Shown one piece after another: positions 30,234 to 31,703 of a DNA stretch of 31,703 bases. Location: NCBI GenBank assembly GCA_045636865.1, contig JAZTYJ010000024.1:1-31703 (forward strand), given 5' to 3'. The position numbers were made by a program, and so were the translations under genes. Each line of letters opens with the position of its first letter. Position 1 is the first letter of the stretch. This DNA is from SIG480 sp045636865 (GTDB lineage Bacteria > Bacillota > Clostridia > Oscillospirales > JAAYXM01). Under the pieces are notes generated by a model. The model did no database searches. It was not told the origin of the DNA and worked only from the letters and a program-made list of their open reading frames with translations.

Positions 30234-30266
30234 AAAAGTCCTGCAACCAAAGGTTGCAGGACTTTT
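30234..30266. terminator. Bidirectional terminator after mtlD
   Basis: A perfect 15-bp stem, AAAAGTCCTGCAACC (30234-30248) with GGTTGCAGGACTTTT (30252-30266), loop AAA. It separates mtlD from the converging small gene. Confidence 0.93.
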
Positions 30267-30275
30267 GATTCAAAC

Positions 30276-30575
30276 TTACTTTTTCTCGTCTTTAAGAGCT
30301 CTTTCGAGCCAGATAGATGCGATATCCATTGCCTGATACAAGCCTTCTGCTTCTGTCTTTTTAGCTATACGGTCCTTTGATTTGACTGTCGGATCGGTAA
30401 GCTGAAGCTGAAGTTCAACTCGCGTTGAGAGTTCAATGTCGTCGAGATTCTTTGAATCAAGAATCTGGAACATAATGATGTACTTATCAGCCATGCTGCC
30501 GTAATAAAGAACCTTGTCCTTGCGTGTAAGCGGACGTCCCTTATACATTAAAACAGTATCTTTCTTTTCTGCCAT
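30276..30575 (-). CDS. Small conserved-looking protein of unknown function (99 aa)
   Basis: A 99-residue soluble, charged protein I do not recognise. It has no membrane segment or cysteine motif. The middle (KVLYYGSMADKYIIMFQIL) is predicted beta-rich and the C-terminal third (about 72-95, TEAEGLYQAMDIASIWLERA) should form an amphipathic helix. The ATG at 30575 has AGGAGG ten bases upstream. It follows ireB by 42 bp in the same direction and ends at a bidirectional terminator, so the two likely share a transcript. Strong ribosome site and clean context support a real gene. No function is proposed. Confidence 0.72.
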   Translation of the reverse strand: MAEKKDTVLMYKGRPLTRKDKVLYYGSMADKYIIMFQILDSKNLDDIELSTRVELQLQLTDPTVKSKDRIAKKTEAEGLYQAMDIASIWLERALKDEKK

Positions 30576-30617
30576 TGGATAAAATCCTCCTGAATGAATT
30601 TGTGTGAGAAATTCCGC

Positions 30618-30863
30618 CTATTCGGAAAGATAGTGGCGGACAAGTGCATGCAAAAGCTCATCGCGGTCAAGCTTGCGGACAAGGCTTCTTGCGTTATTGT
30701 GATTTGTAATATAGGCCGGGTCCTCAGAAAGGATATAGCCTACTATCTGACTGATGGGGTTATAGCCCTTGCTTTTGAGGGCATCATAAACCTCTGTCAG
30801 AATAAACTTCATTTCTTCGTCTTCGTCTCTTTTGAGAACAAATTTTTGAGTATTATCAAACAT
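30618..30863 (-). CDS. ireB: IreB family regulatory phosphoprotein (UPF0297)
   Basis: An 81-residue IreB protein. The conserved core (YDALKSKGYNPISQIVGYIL, then EDPAYITNHNNAR and DELLHALVRHYL) is nearly invariant in Bacillota. In Enterococcus IreB is phosphorylated by the PASTA kinase IreK and influences cephalosporin tolerance; its threonines lie near the N-terminus and in the ILTEVYDAL region here. The ATG at 30863 follows GAGGTG; upstream in-frame extension is not homologous. It usually neighbours ruvX, which here lies about 28 kb away. Confidence 0.93.
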   Translation of the reverse strand: MFDNTQKFVLKRDEDEEMKFILTEVYDALKSKGYNPISQIVGYILSEDPAYITNHNNARSLVRKLDRDELLHALVRHYLSE

Positions 30864-30894
30864 AATTATCACCTCTGCGTAAATGCATATATAT

Positions 30895-30923
30895 ATTTTA
30901 ATACATTTTCGCTGATTTGTAAA
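30895..30923 (-). promoter_or_regulatory. Putative ireB promoter
   Basis: Minus-strand TTTACA (30923-30918), 17-bp spacer, TAAAAT (30900-30895), about 32 bp before the start codon. Confidence 0.5.
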
Positions 30924-31064
30924 TGGTAAAAACAAAAAGAGATAAAAATAAATTTCAAGTGATAACATTTTCGTGCGGATTTTCACGAGTTTTCGGGAAA
31001 ACTGCCGATAAAAATACTTTTTTGAAAGTCGCAAAAAAAAATAAAAAAATTTTTAAAAATTTGC

Positions 31065-31093
31065 TTGACAACTAAGGGAAAAATCGGTATAAT
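31065..31093 (+). promoter_or_regulatory. tRNA operon promoter
   Basis: A fully consensus TTGACA (31065-31070), 17-bp spacer, TATAAT (31088-31093), 31 bp before the first tRNA. Confidence 0.9.
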
Positions 31094-31124
31094 GTATAAG
31101 TCGCGTATGACTGGCGACAAATGT

Positions 31125-31200
31125 GGGAGCATAGCTCAGCTGGGAGAGCATCTGCCTTACAAGCAGGGGGTCACAGGTTCGAGCCCTGTTGTTCCCACCA
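31125..31200 (+). tRNA. tRNA-Val (anticodon TAC)
   Basis: 76 bases with encoded CCA. Acceptor GGGAGCA pairs with TGTTCCC. Anticodon loop CTTACAA gives TAC. The T-arm GGTTCGAGCC is canonical. First of five clustered tRNAs. Confidence 0.97.
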
Positions 31201-31203
31201 TAC

Positions 31204-31280
31204 GGCCCGGTAGTTCAGTTGGTTAGAACGCTAGCCTGTCACGCTAGAGGTCGTGGGTTCGAGCCCCATCCGGGTCGCCA
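31204..31280 (+). tRNA. tRNA-Asp (anticodon GTC)
   Basis: 77 bases with encoded CCA. Acceptor GGCCCGG pairs with CCGGGTC (one G-T). Anticodon loop CTGTCAC gives GTC. Three bases after tRNA-Val. Confidence 0.97.
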
Positions 31281-31288
31281 GTCTTCTT

Positions 31289-31364
31289 GCCTCTGTAGCT
31301 CAGTCGGTAGAGCAGGGGACTGAAAATCCCCGTGTCGTTGGTTCGATTCCGACCGGAGGCACCA
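31289..31364 (+). tRNA. tRNA-Phe (anticodon GAA)
   Basis: 76 bases with encoded CCA. Acceptor GCCTCTG pairs with CGGAGGC. Anticodon stem GGGGA/TCCCC encloses loop CTGAAAA, anticodon GAA. Confidence 0.97.
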
Positions 31365-31371
31365 TTTTCTT

Positions 31372-31446
31372 GCGGGAGTGGCTCAGTGGTAGAGCGTCAC
31401 CTTGCCAAGGTGAACGTCGCGAGTTCGAATCTCGTCTTCCGCTCCA
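31372..31446 (+). tRNA. tRNA-Gly (anticodon GCC)
   Basis: 75 bases with encoded CCA. Acceptor GCGGGAG pairs with CTTCCGC. Stem TCACC/GGTGA encloses loop TTGCCAA, anticodon GCC. Confidence 0.97.
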
Positions 31447-31486
31447 TCGTTACGACAGGAGCAATAGTTCCTGTCGTAATTCATAT

Positions 31487-31561
31487 GGCGCCATAGCCAA
31501 GTGGTAAGGCATGGGTCTGCAAAACCTTGATTCCCCAGTTCAAATCTGGGTGGCGCCTCCA
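31487..31561 (+). tRNA. tRNA-Cys (anticodon GCA)
   Basis: 75 bases with encoded CCA. Acceptor GGCGCCA pairs with TGGCGCC. Anticodon loop CTGCAAA gives GCA. The preceding 40-bp spacer contains the inverted repeat TACGACAGGA/TCCTGTCGTA (31451-31479), a possible processing signal. Confidence 0.97.
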
Positions 31562-31562
31562 G

Positions 31563-31594
31563 AAAAAGACTTGTCAATTGACAAGTCTTTTTTA
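31563..31594 (+). terminator. tRNA operon terminator
   Basis: AAAAAGACTTGTCAA joined to its exact reverse complement (31563-31592), ending in a T-run, two bases after tRNA-Cys. Confidence 0.9.
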
Positions 31595-31673
31595 TTATTA
31601 CAACGACTTTGCAATTTGAAATCTAACAAGGAACAGTTCAATCGTTAAAACTGCATTTATCTAACATATAGCA

Positions 31674-31702
31674 TTGACAACAATAATTATTTTGAATATA
31701 CT
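31674..31702 (+). promoter_or_regulatory. Promoter reading out of the window
   Basis: TTGACA (31674-31679), 17-bp spacer, TATACT (31697-31702), at the last bases of the window. Nothing else is seen between 31595 and here. Confidence 0.6.
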
Positions 31703-31703
31703 G

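Noticed and set aside
31253..31577. Open frames on both strands across the tRNA genes
   Set aside because: They are translations of tRNA-Asp, Phe, Gly and Cys; the tRNA folds explain the sequence completely.

Overview
The window looks like a chromosomal segment of a low-to-moderate-GC, anaerobic, probably spore-forming member of the Clostridia (Bacillota). The order is not resolvable here; an Oscillospirales/Ruminococcaceae-like lineage is my guess. Evidence: an intact sporulation sigma factor SigK, a T-box riboswitch in front of valS, IreB, CarD, QueH, a long pyrophosphate-dependent phosphofructokinase, a superoxide-reductase domain, consensus TTGACA/TATAAT promoters with 17-bp spacers, strong AGGAGG ribosome sites, and hairpin-rich palindromic intergenic repeats of a kind I associate with gut clostridia. 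No phage, plasmid, insertion sequence or CRISPR signature is visible; most of the window is ordinary housekeeping sequence.

Layout. 1-2940 (minus): start of a gene leaving the window, an XRE-type HTH fused to a complete desulfoferrodoxin/superoxide-reductase module, pfp and ruvX. 3075-4770 (plus): an overlapping trio of ECF sigma factor, membrane anti-sigma-like protein and queH. 4811-7679: an AraC-type regulator divergent from a sugar-phosphate nucleotidyltransferase and an N-acetylhexosamine-kinase-like gene, with overlapping face-to-face promoters. 7672-10287 (minus): sigK, ispF, ispD, carD. 10360-15668 (plus): T-box riboswitch, valS, then a divergent EF-G paralogue. 15669-16140: gene-free, hairpin-dense island holding an inverted pair of REP-like units. 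16145-20246 (plus): EamA transporter, PAP2 phosphatase, glyA, rarA. 20257-30266 (plus): a roughly 10-kb operon. 30276-30923 (minus): a small unknown protein and ireB. 31065-31594: a five-tRNA operon (Val, Asp, Phe, Gly, Cys), followed by a promoter pointing out of the window.

The most interesting region is the 20257-30266 operon. It contains a DeoR-type repressor behind three related operator-like palindromes, a sorbitol/sorbose-phosphate-type zinc dehydrogenase, a complete 2-oxoacid/acetoin-type dehydrogenase complex (E2 with two nearly identical lipoyl domains, E3, and an E1 whose alpha and beta chains are fused into one 824-residue protein with a non-standard thiamine-diphosphate site), a lipoate-protein ligase, and mannitol-1-phosphate 5-dehydrogenase. 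Anaerobic clostridia usually make acetyl-CoA with pyruvate:ferredoxin oxidoreductase or pyruvate formate-lyase, so a complete, self-lipoylating E1-E2-E3 module tied to polyol-phosphate enzymes suggests a dedicated catabolic or redox-balancing route whose substrate cannot be read from sequence alone.

Second-tier points are the HTH-superoxide-reductase fusion, the hairpin island, the face-to-face promoters at the hexosamine locus, and the EF-G paralogue with altered G-motifs.
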